Positions 6,889 through 13,186 of a stretch of 17,789 bases of DNA are shown piece after piece. The stretch lies in contig JAKAQR010000047.1 of NCBI GenBank assembly GCA_021819725.1, forward strand, positions 1-17,789, written 5' to 3'. Source of the stretch: Actinomycetes bacterium. GTDB lineage: Bacteria > Actinomycetota > Acidimicrobiia > Acidimicrobiales > Acidimicrobiaceae. Positions within the stretch are counted from its first letter, which is position 1, and the number at the start of each line of letters is the position of its first letter. The notes beneath the pieces are model-generated. The model was given only the letters and a program-made list of their open reading frames with translations. It was not told the origin of the DNA and ran no database searches. A program made the translations under genes and the position numbers.

Positions 6889-9129
6889 CTATGCTCGGCT
6901 CTGTTCGTGCCGAAGGCGCATCCAGTCTCCAGACATCGAGCGCTCGACCCAACCATCGGACGCCGAGCGGCCAACCATTCTGACCCAACCACCATCGACA
7001 AGATCTCCGAGCTGTTGGTGCTGTCCAAGCACACGGTCCAGCACCATTGTGTCAGCATCAACGACTACGAGCAGCCGCAGTGGAGCATGGCGTTGACCAT
7101 CACCGTCAACGACTGACTGCACCGGCAAACCGACCCGCAGATCCCATCCATTCCCCTCAAGGACTCCAAAGCGTCCGACGATGTTATGCAGCACTTTGTC
7201 GCCAGCGCCAAGAATATCGGGTTCAAGGCTCGAGAAGAGATAGGACATATTGATCCAGTGGGCTACGACCATCGGACCAAGCAGGACGTCGGCCAGCAGG
7301 CTACCATCGGCATCGGCATCGGCATGATAGGAGTGGAGGAAGACTCTACCAGCAAGATCGGCGTGACTCGTCAACGAACGATCACCGATGACCAACGCAG
7401 CATTGTGGATGAGGCCCATCTCCGGCCGCACCTCCGACCAATCCCTCGAACGGCGGCGGCGAGATCGTGATCCAGCCTCACGACTCAGCCGCTCCAACGT
7501 CTCGACGAGCGCCGCCAACTGGGGATGCTCGGCATCGGCCTCACTAGAGGTGCCCACCAACCCAATACTGTCGGTCGTGGTGATGTGTTCTCCAGCGAGA
7601 AAGCGGGTCGAGGATGGCAGGTGGATCCCCTGCGCACTCAGGCGGGTGCGAATCGGCGTGGCATTCAACAGAATGGCCGCCACGATGGCATTGAGCGTTC
7701 CTCGGCTCCCCCCACAGGCGCCACATTGGAGACTAGCACCAAAGGCGTTGTTCGTCGATACCGCCCGATGCCCCACCAAGACGACCAGCGGCGCGAGGTG
7801 CTGGCTGAGTCCAAGCGTCGTCAGCATCGCGCCGAGGGAGATGGCAAGAGCGTCGAGCTCCGCAGTGGAACATTCCCCAAGTGACGCATGCACGTGGCAC
7901 TCCAGACGCACAAGTGCATCTTGGGCCTCATCCTGATGAAGGGACCGGTGCCCTCCTAGGGTTCGCCGTAGGGCATCGAATCCGGCGAGCAGACCCCCTA
8001 CTTCGGCACCAAGGTATGGCGCCACCCCGACCTCCTTGACCGCCTTGACCGGATCGCCAAGTGACCAGGCGTCATCGTCAATACCTACCGCCGCCAGATC
8101 GGCCTGCAGCTCGAAGAGTGGCTGGGCAAGCGGTGGAGCTAAATCCCGAATCGGCAGACCATCAGGAGTAACGATGCGCAACGGCACGCCGAAGAATCCC
8201 GCAACCCCATAGGTCTCATAACCATCAACCTGTTCAAGCCTGCGTCGCATCCGGTCTGATCGTGTATCCATACACAGAAGAAACTGCACCTGTGCTGTGG
8301 AGATTGCTCTCGGTGTATCGCAGGGACGCAACTGGTCCAGGAGCCGATCCCGATAGGCGAGTTCTGCTCCAACTAAGACAGCGGACAGAGAGGATCCCTG
8401 GTGCTCACGGTCCGTTGTGATCTCGCCCACCCGCGCGGCCTCCTTGGTCTCGACCAAGGTCGGCTGCTGATCAGGCAGGAGGTCGAGGCGACCAGTAGGC
8501 ACGCGATAGAGGAGCTGGAGGGTGACAAGATCAGCGAGTCGTAGTGGCGGGTACCATGGCGCGATCGCTCGGTTCAGCTCTTGGAACTTTGCATGACCAG
8601 CCCAACCGGGAAGGCGTACCAACAGCGAACGAAAAAGCATCACGCGATCGGTCGCATCGAAGTCAACTTGCCTGATGAGCGCAAGCAACAGGGCCTCATG
8701 GTCGGTGGGTAGGCTCGTGATCACGGCTAGCGCCTCCGCGCCCAAAAGACGGCGGGTAACTCGATCAACTCGATAAAGACGCCTCCAGGCATCGAGCAAA
8801 CCCTCCTCACCTTCGAGGGCAATGCCACCAGTGGTCAACCCGAGACACCAGCGAGCGATGTCGCGATCAAACGCCTCCTCAAGTCCATGACTGCCCATCG
8901 GCCGTACTTGCGCTCGATGATCCCGCGAGGTTGTGAGCGTGTTCTCCGTGGCGGCAAGCGTCTGGAGCGGCAGGCATCGAGCTAACTCGCCTACTGCAGC
9001 ATCGAATGGGGCATCGGCCAACCCCACAAGTGGGTTCATCGCCACCCCCATTGCAAGTGGCCAGAGCGGGGCGATCAGCCTCCCCGCCTCATCGATCTCT
9101 GCTCGTAACTGCCCCAAGGTCGTCACCAT
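6889..9129 (-). CDS. dabA: DabA, inorganic-carbon transporter subunit (DUF2309)
   Basis: 746 residues, DUF2309. DabA forms the carbonic-anhydrase-like subunit of the DAB dissolved-inorganic-carbon pump and works at the membrane with DabB, turning CO2 into bicarbonate in a vectorial manner. Numbered from the chosen start, the zinc ligands are all seen: Cys286 and Asp288 in LLCMDTRSDR, His454 in VGHRAVSTNN and Cys469 in LQCGACGG. The His-to-Cys spacing of 15 matches Halothiobacillus DabA (H524/C539 as I recall). The C-terminal signature PMVVAHWINMSYLFSS, followed by the GDKVLHNIVG and EGNGWDLRVGLP blocks, is intact. The start is uncertain: ATG 9129 lies 4 nt after the dabB stop, and GTG 9132 or an overlapping ATG 9156 are alternatives with no better ribosome site. 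Translation is probably coupled to dabB. Confidence 0.93.
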   Translation of the reverse strand: MVTTLGQLRAEIDEAGRLIAPLWPLAMGVAMNPLVGLADAPFDAAVGELARCLPLQTLAATENTLTTSRDHRAQVRPMGSHGLEEAFDRDIARWCLGLTTGGIALEGEEGLLDAWRRLYRVDRVTRRLLGAEALAVITSLPTDHEALLLALIRQVDFDATDRVMLFRSLLVRLPGWAGHAKFQELNRAIAPWYPPLRLADLVTLQLLYRVPTGRLDLLPDQQPTLVETKEAARVGEITTDREHQGSSLSAVLVGAELAYRDRLLDQLRPCDTPRAISTAQVQFLLCMDTRSDRMRRRLEQVDGYETYGVAGFFGVPLRIVTPDGLPIRDLAPPLAQPLFELQADLAAVGIDDDAWSLGDPVKAVKEVGVAPYLGAEVGGLLAGFDALRRTLGGHRSLHQDEAQDALVRLECHVHASLGECSTAELDALAISLGAMLTTLGLSQHLAPLVVLVGHRAVSTNNAFGASLQCGACGGSRGTLNAIVAAILLNATPIRTRLSAQGIHLPSSTRFLAGEHITTTDSIGLVGTSSEADAEHPQLAALVETLERLSREAGSRSRRRRSRDWSEVRPEMGLIHNAALVIGDRSLTSHADLAGRVFLHSYHADADADGSLLADVLLGPMVVAHWINMSYLFSSLEPDILGAGDKVLHNIVGRFGVLEGNGWDLRVGLPVQSVVDGDGQRHAPLRLLVVVDADTMVLDRVLGQHQQLGDLVDGGWVRMVGRSASDGWVERSMSGDWMRLRHEQSRA

Positions 9130-9133
9130 CACA

Positions 9134-10660
9134 TCAACCAGCAAGCTTGAGTTCATCAGGTTCGATGCTGATCGGCGCCAAGGTCGCCACATCACGGTAT
9201 CGGTACCCACGGATCTGACCGACTCCGTCCGTCAGAGAGGCAAGCGCACGGCCCACCCTTGGCCTCTTCGCCATGGAGCCGACCAGTATCACCGCGATAC
9301 CCACTACCAGAAGCCACCAGGGCGCAAGGGAGGGAATACCAGCGGTCGACAGGGAGGTGCTCGTATCATTGGTAACCAGATGAACGAGCAGACCCAAGAT
9401 ACCGAAGGCGAACACCACCCCAACGTCAGCCTGGAGCAGGCGATACCACCCAGCTCGACCAGCGCGTAACCGCCAAAGGTATGTCAACGCCGTCACAAAA
9501 GCGAAGCTACCGAGCACAACGGCAAGCATGCTCACAGGATTGCCCTCCAACACCACCATGGCCAGCGCTCCAAGGACGGCAACGGTGACCACCCCCAACG
9601 CCGACAGCGCCCGCGGCCGCGAAGGGGTTGACAATCTTGGCCTTGAGGGAGGTAGCGTAGTGGCGATCTGAGAGGAGCTAGAGAGGAAGAGCCAGGCCTT
9701 GTAGGCGGCATGGAGACAGAGGTGCACCAAGGCCAATGCGAAGGCTCCGACCGCAATTTCGACCAAGACAAACCCCATCTGTGCACTCGTTGAAAGCACG
9801 AGTCGGCCTTTATAGTCGCCGCGGTAACGGGCACTCACGACGGCGAACACCGCGGTGAGCCCACCGACCCCAGCCAAGAGCCAGAGCGCTGGAGCAGTGC
9901 CAAGCACGACCGGTGCCAACCGAATGATCACGATCATCCCCCCATTGATCACCCCTGCATGTAAAAGCGCCGAGACCGGTGTGGGTGCATCGACGGTCAC
10001 CCGCAGCCAACCCAAGAATGGTCCCTGTCCCGACCGGATCAGCATGCCCACCGCCAGCAGCATCGCGATCGGCAATGACCACTCCCCAAGGTGAGGATGT
10101 TGGTCGAGTTGTGTGATCGGCTGATTCCCCACTCTGATCAAGAGGAGTACGAAACCAGCAGTCACGAGCACATCTCCAAACACAAATGCCTGCACTAAGG
10201 TTCGCACGCTCGATGGCCGACCACGATAGCTAAAGGCCACGATATACGCAAGACCGACCATCCACCAGGCCACCATCAAAGTGGCGACGTTGACTGCGGC
10301 AACGACCATCACAATCGAGAGCAGAACACCAGACCCCGCCGCCCGTATCACCGGCAACCCCGGGTTGCCCTTGAGGTATCGCTCAGCGAAGGTCATAACG
10401 ACAGCACCAACGAGCAAGACCGTGGAGGACCAGAGCAAGGCAAAGGAGCTAAAGCGAAGACCAACATCACCACCAGCGACGCTGATCTCGCCACCAGCGG
10501 CTCCCATGGAGGTGGCGAGGACAAAACAAGCCACAGCGAACCAAAGCGCCACGGAACTCACCACGCCGGCCCAACGGGGTCTGATCAACAGACCCAGGAG
10601 CGCGAGAACGAAACTTCCCACAAGAGCAGGGAACAACAGATCCCCAACAATCGCCGTCAT
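9134..10660 (-). CDS. dabB: DabB, NuoL-like membrane subunit of the DAB carbon pump
   Basis: 508 residues and some 13-14 hydrophobic segments; a proton-conducting-transporter (NuoL/MrpA-like) protein, shorter than NuoL because it lacks the long lateral helix. Family marks: Glu93 in FAERYLKGNPG, GPFLGWLRVTVDAPTPVSALLHAG (about 213-236), Lys284 in GDYKGRLVLSTSAQMGF and Lys321 in HAAYKAWLFL. In this family these Lys/Glu residues carry the cation path. DabB is thought to couple cation entry to DabA-driven CO2 hydration. Immediate linkage to dabA (stop followed 4 nt later by the dabA ATG) makes DabB rather than a hydrogenase or Mrp subunit the right call. ATG 10660 is chosen; GTG 10672 in frame is an alternative. 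The ATG overlaps the stop of a seven-codon upstream frame. Confidence 0.92.
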   Translation of the reverse strand: MTAIVGDLLFPALVGSFVLALLGLLIRPRWAGVVSSVALWFAVACFVLATSMGAAGGEISVAGGDVGLRFSSFALLWSSTVLLVGAVVMTFAERYLKGNPGLPVIRAAGSGVLLSIVMVVAAVNVATLMVAWWMVGLAYIVAFSYRGRPSSVRTLVQAFVFGDVLVTAGFVLLLIRVGNQPITQLDQHPHLGEWSLPIAMLLAVGMLIRSGQGPFLGWLRVTVDAPTPVSALLHAGVINGGMIVIIRLAPVVLGTAPALWLLAGVGGLTAVFAVVSARYRGDYKGRLVLSTSAQMGFVLVEIAVGAFALALVHLCLHAAYKAWLFLSSSSQIATTLPPSRPRLSTPSRPRALSALGVVTVAVLGALAMVVLEGNPVSMLAVVLGSFAFVTALTYLWRLRAGRAGWYRLLQADVGVVFAFGILGLLVHLVTNDTSTSLSTAGIPSLAPWWLLVVGIAVILVGSMAKRPRVGRALASLTDGVGQIRGYRYRDVATLAPISIEPDELKLAG

Positions 10661-10680
10661 GACGTGATGCACTTTCTCAT
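10657..10680 (-). CDS. Putative seven-codon leader ORF upstream of dabB
   Basis: Minus-strand ATG at 10680 encodes MRKCITS and stops at TGA 10657-10659, which shares bases with the dabB ATG (ATGA overlap). A TATAGT box ends 7 nt before its ATG, the spacing of a leaderless start. dabB itself has only a weak, distant purine run, so coupling from this mini-ORF could explain how dabB is translated. Such short overlaps also arise by chance, and no conservation data are available. Confidence 0.3.
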   Translation of the reverse strand: MRKCITS

Positions 10681-10687
10681 AGTCACC

Positions 10688-10693
10688 ACTATA
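10688..10693 (-). promoter_or_regulatory. Putative -10 box of the dabB-dabA operon
   Basis: TATAGT on the minus strand lies in an AT-rich patch that contrasts with the flanking GC-rich DNA. At 17 bp spacing the -35 position reads GAATAC, a poor match. Transcription would start near 10680-10681. Confidence 0.42.
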
Positions 10694-10714
10694 TACGTAA
10701 TTTATTTCGTGTAT
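10691..10714. promoter_or_regulatory. Candidate operator dyad between dabB and its divergent regulator
   Basis: Imperfect dyad ATATACG (10691-10697) / CGTGTAT (10708-10714), 6 of 7 positions complementary, with an AT-only 10-bp centre. It overlaps the TATAGT box and fills the -35/-10 spacer of the putative dabB promoter. A winged-helix dimer bound here would block dabB transcription. That the divergent gene product binds it is inference from position. Confidence 0.4.
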
Positions 10715-10762
10715 TCACCTTCGGCCATTATTTTTGCAACCGCGCCCCCGCGAGCAAAAACC

Positions 10763-10771
10763 TGGTACGAT
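10763..10771 (+). promoter_or_regulatory. Extended -10 promoter of the winged-helix regulator
   Basis: TGGTACGAT is an extended -10 (TGn + TACGAT). It ends 6 nt before a GTG at 10778, which fits transcription starting on the first base of the start codon. There is no -35 match, as is common for extended -10 promoters. Confidence 0.45.
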
Positions 10772-10777
10772 CCTTTT

Positions 10778-11074
10778 GTGGACGCCTCGATGCCCGATCA
10801 GCGGCAGTGGACTTTTCTATCGAATCATGGTCATGTCCTCATTCTCATTGCGCAGGATCCAGAGATCCGAGGGCGCGACATCGCCAACAAGGTCGGCATC
10901 ACCGAGCGCGCCACCCAAGCCATCATCGCCGACTTAGTCAACGCCGGCTACCTCGAACGGGAACGGCGAGGACGCCGCAACTACTACCAAGTCAACCTGG
11001 AATTACCCTTGCGCCACAACGTCGAAGCCTCACACACAATCGGCGAACTACTGAAAGTCATCGGCTCTCTCTAA
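10778..11074 (+). CDS. Winged-helix transcriptional regulator, MarR/ArsR-like, divergent from dabBA
   Basis: 98 residues. The sequence WTFLSNHGHVLILIAQDPEIRGRD opens the domain, then a helix-turn-helix at about 31-57 (RDIANKVGITERATQAIIADLVNAGYL), a basic wing (ERERRGRRNYYQV, 60-72) and a short tail with ELPLRH and HTIGELL. It belongs to a small actinobacterial winged-helix type usually labelled MarR or ArsR family; no metal-binding Cys or effector domain is seen. The GTG at 10778 is chosen because an extended -10 box ends 6 nt upstream, which suggests a leaderless mRNA; ATG 10790 would give 94 residues and has no ribosome site. Divergent placement beside dabB and the dyad at 10691-10714 make it the likely local regulator, but the ligand is unknown. 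Confidence 0.85.
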   Translation: MDASMPDQRQWTFLSNHGHVLILIAQDPEIRGRDIANKVGITERATQAIIADLVNAGYLERERRGRRNYYQVNLELPLRHNVEASHTIGELLKVIGSL

Positions 11075-11140
11075 GTACCCCTGGCACCTTCCGTGAGCAG
11101 CGGGGTGAACGCCTCGAGGCGCAACCGCTACGGATGGTGT

Positions 11141-11428
11141 TTACGGGTTCACGAGGTGCACGACCGAGGGGTCACCATCGAAGAACGGGCTGAGCAGTTT
11201 TCTCCACTCGGCGTAGGCGTCAGAGGTACGAAAACCCTCGAGATGATCCTCGAGGGTTCTCCACTCCGCGCATAGCACGAAGGTAGATGGGGTCTCATAG
11301 ACCCGATAGATTGTGGCGCTCTCGCAACCAGGAAATTGCGCTAAATGTGGGCGAGCCGCAAGATAGCTACGATAGAATGCATCCTCTTGACCTGCCCGAA
11401 CACGAAACGTTGCTAACTCAGTAACCAT
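11141..11428 (-). CDS. ABM-fold (antibiotic biosynthesis monooxygenase-like) protein
   Basis: 95 residues forming one dimeric alpha/beta-barrel unit: VTELATFRVRAGQEDAFYRSY, then HLAQFPGCESATIYRVYETPSTFVLCAEWRTLEDHLEGFRTS and a C-terminal PFFDGDPSVVHLV. Proteins of this ABM type include cofactor-less quinol monooxygenases, heme-degrading enzymes and many uncharacterised members. None of the Asn/Trp/His marks that would prove heme degradation is evident, so the reaction is open. The start is ATG 11428; a GTG two codons earlier is equally open, and neither has a strong ribosome site. It converges on the winged-helix gene with a 66-bp gap, so there is no operon link to the dab locus. Two XhoI-like palindromes make a 10-bp inverted repeat at 11233-11258 inside the gene. 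Confidence 0.78.
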   Translation of the reverse strand: MVTELATFRVRAGQEDAFYRSYLAARPHLAQFPGCESATIYRVYETPSTFVLCAEWRTLEDHLEGFRTSDAYAEWRKLLSPFFDGDPSVVHLVNP

Positions 11429-11434
11429 GTCCAC

Positions 11435-11617
11435 AGGCTAGCCGAAACCAACCACTGCGAATCAACGCTGAATCAGAACCAGTCCCGGCCATCTCAGGAC
11501 CGCTTGTGTCCAAAAGGAACCTCCTGGAGACTCACGCGGTCCAAGCACACTAGCTCGCCAACTACCGCGTTGGCGATCGGGGTCACTGCACTAGCAACCC
11601 ACGATCCCCTAAGGTGA
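11435..11617. other. Spacer downstream of the small Cys protein
   Basis: About 180 bp on the minus-strand 3' side of the small Cys protein, upstream of the ABM-like gene. TTGATT and TAGCCT are spaced 19 bp apart just upstream of the ABM ATG and could be its promoter, with TAGCCT ending 6 nt before the ATG. This is weak. Confidence 0.3.
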
Positions 11618-11782
11618 CTATCGCCCGAAGAAGCGTCGAGTCTTCGTAGCCGTTGCGGCTCCTGCGCTTGAGCACTGGCATCGATCTGACTTTGGGATGT
11701 GGCCAAGAACTTGCTCGACATGGGCGCCACAACCGGCCCAGGTTGGCTTCTTACACTGTTTGCACGTAACTGCTCTACACAT
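11618..11782 (-). CDS. Small actinobacterial CxxC/HxxC protein
   Basis: 54 residues. The core reads MCRAVTCKQC, KKPTWAGCGAHVEQVL, then GHIPKSDRCQC, giving Cys at 2, 7, 10, 18, 35 and 37 and His21. The CxxC, then W-x-GCGxHV, then P[KR]S-x-RC order is a pattern I recognise from short, widely distributed actinobacterial proteins of unknown function; the Cys/His set suggests a structural zinc site. The Ala/Lys/Arg tail is probably unstructured. ATG 11782 is chosen because it begins the conserved block and a GTGGGG run precedes it closely; upstream in-frame codons to 11812 do not look conserved. No partner gene is evident. Confidence 0.72.
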   Translation of the reverse strand: MCRAVTCKQCKKPTWAGCGAHVEQVLGHIPKSDRCQCSSAGAATATKTRRFFGR

Positions 11783-11917
11783 ACCCCACACGGTATATTC
11801 CAGTCGCGTCACTCTCGTTCGGTTATTCCAAAACTTTTAGGCATATAAGCAGAGTCGCTACACTTCGGCTGAACTTGGGACCGCGACGAACCTCCAGCGC
11901 ACGCCTAGATTGGGAGA

Positions 11918-13102
11918 GTGGCTCATAGTGTGCAAACCGCCCAGCAGAGTGTCGCAACGCTGCGTCGGGCACGAACGATCGTCTCGTCAGCTCTTCGCGG
12001 TCTACTGGGAGTCGCGATAGCCATCGGCATCATCAGCTCCTTCGTCCAGCTTTTCCTACTCGTCTCGCCCACCTTTCTCGTCAACTGGTACGCGTGGCTC
12101 ACCATCGATGTGCTCCTGCTGCTTGGGGCAATCGCCCTCCGAGGGCGCGTCCGCGCTATAGCGATCGGGGTCAACCTTGGCACCATCGGCCTTACGATCG
12201 GCATCTTGATGCTCGCCATCGGTCAGACCACTTGGCACTATCGCCTCACCCCCACACAGCCCGTCGTTGACCACCAGCCGCACATCGACACGATCTTCCT
12301 CGGTCCCTATTGGCGTACCCCACTCGGTCAGGCACAGGCCGCTACCGAGCTGAAGGCGTTCTCCGTCTATGACACCAGCGGCTGGTGGCATCTACTGGCT
12401 ACCTATGGAGTAGGACCACTGACGCTGACGAACTGCAGTGTCGTCGGCAAGGTTCTTCCTGCACACTCACTGACACAACTCATCGATGCAGTCGCACAAG
12501 CGCGCGGCGAGACGTGCCCGGGCGCGCTCCCGTTGGTCAACCCAGCTGGCTTCGTCAACCACCACCCACCAGAACTCATCATCTTTGCTGGACCAAACCA
12601 ATTTCTTGGTCAGCATCTCTCCGAGAGCGGCTGGAACTTTCGCACCCAGATTGCTCACCATAGCATTCGTGCCGCCATCATCCTCGACGGGTCGCTCAAG
12701 ATCGCATCAGGAACGAAAGGAAGGTTGGTAGCGATAACGCCAGTGGAGGACACCACCCTCACACTCTCTCATGAACTTGCCGAAGGTACCACTAGTCTCG
12801 GGAAGGGTTCGATCAGCGTTGCTGCAAGCACACTCTCACGTTTCACAATCACCGCTGGAGCAACAATCCTCTACGCCATGAGCTCACAGTGGGGCGACAT
12901 CGCCCCCTTCTTCGATTCACAGCCCACCGACATCTTGCAGGTTGCTGACGCATGTACACCCGGCCAGCCAGCCTTTGTCCCCTCCCCACCTACATCGTAC
13001 CGATTTGTTGATGGTATTGGCATGGTTTCCCTGCTCAGCCGCGATGGGAACCACTGTCAGAATATCCACCATGGCGCAGTCATTCGATTCCCAGCCCCGT
13101 GA
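11918..13102 (+). CDS. Unrecognised three-TM protein with large exported Cys-containing domain
   Basis: 394 residues that I do not recognise. Three hydrophobic segments (about 28-50, 54-74, 80-103) follow a basic N-terminus. The remaining roughly 290 residues are soluble, rich in Ser/Thr/His and predicted outside by the positive-inside rule. They contain just four Cys (173, 200, 346, 380), an even number that fits two disulfides. Notable stretches are SGWWHLLATYGVGPLTLTNC, NPAGFVNHHPPELIIFAGPN and FVDGIGMVSLLSRDGNHC. The start is uncertain: GTG 11918 has GGGAG only 1 nt away, whereas GTG 11930 has it 11 nt away. It lies 84 bp upstream of the sedolisin gene in the same direction and may belong to the same cluster, for instance as a surface partner or inhibitor, which is speculation. 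Confidence 0.72.
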   Translation: MAHSVQTAQQSVATLRRARTIVSSALRGLLGVAIAIGIISSFVQLFLLVSPTFLVNWYAWLTIDVLLLLGAIALRGRVRAIAIGVNLGTIGLTIGILMLAIGQTTWHYRLTPTQPVVDHQPHIDTIFLGPYWRTPLGQAQAATELKAFSVYDTSGWWHLLATYGVGPLTLTNCSVVGKVLPAHSLTQLIDAVAQARGETCPGALPLVNPAGFVNHHPPELIIFAGPNQFLGQHLSESGWNFRTQIAHHSIRAAIILDGSLKIASGTKGRLVAITPVEDTTLTLSHELAEGTTSLGKGSISVAASTLSRFTITAGATILYAMSSQWGDIAPFFDSQPTDILQVADACTPGQPAFVPSPPTSYRFVDGIGMVSLLSRDGNHCQNIHHGAVIRFPAP

Positions 13103-13145
13103 CGCTTTCCGTATAGATCAGGCCGCCCTGTTACACTGGGAACTA

Positions 13146-13161
13146 CCCACCGAGCGGTGGG
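13146..13161 (+). repeat. Hairpin in the leader of the sedolisin gene
   Basis: CCCACC GAGC GGTGGG folds into a 6-bp GC stem with a tetraloop (7 bp if the loop is 2 nt). It lies about 10 nt upstream of the AGAGGGG ribosome site. It could end the upstream gene's transcript or protect the sedolisin mRNA; there is no T run. Confidence 0.35.
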
Positions 13162-13186
13162 GTGTGCCAGGTGAAGAGGGGAACAT

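Noticed and set aside
6520..7116. 198-codon plus-strand frame, and long plus-strand frames at 7388-7936 and 8933-9469
   Set aside because: They lie opposite the four-TM gene, dabA and dabB, whose motifs are unmistakable; the antisense products are Arg/Ser/Pro-rich with no family features.
9134..10660. NADH dehydrogenase subunit 5 or Mrp/hydrogenase-4 subunit
   Set aside because: No other complex I or Mrp genes nearby, the C-terminal lateral helix is absent, and it abuts a DUF2309 gene, which is diagnostic of DabB.
11233..11258. 10-bp inverted repeat with two CTCGAG sites inside the ABM-like gene
   Set aside because: It falls within codons for LEDHLEG, where two Leu-Glu pairs in preferred codons produce it; probably a coding coincidence.
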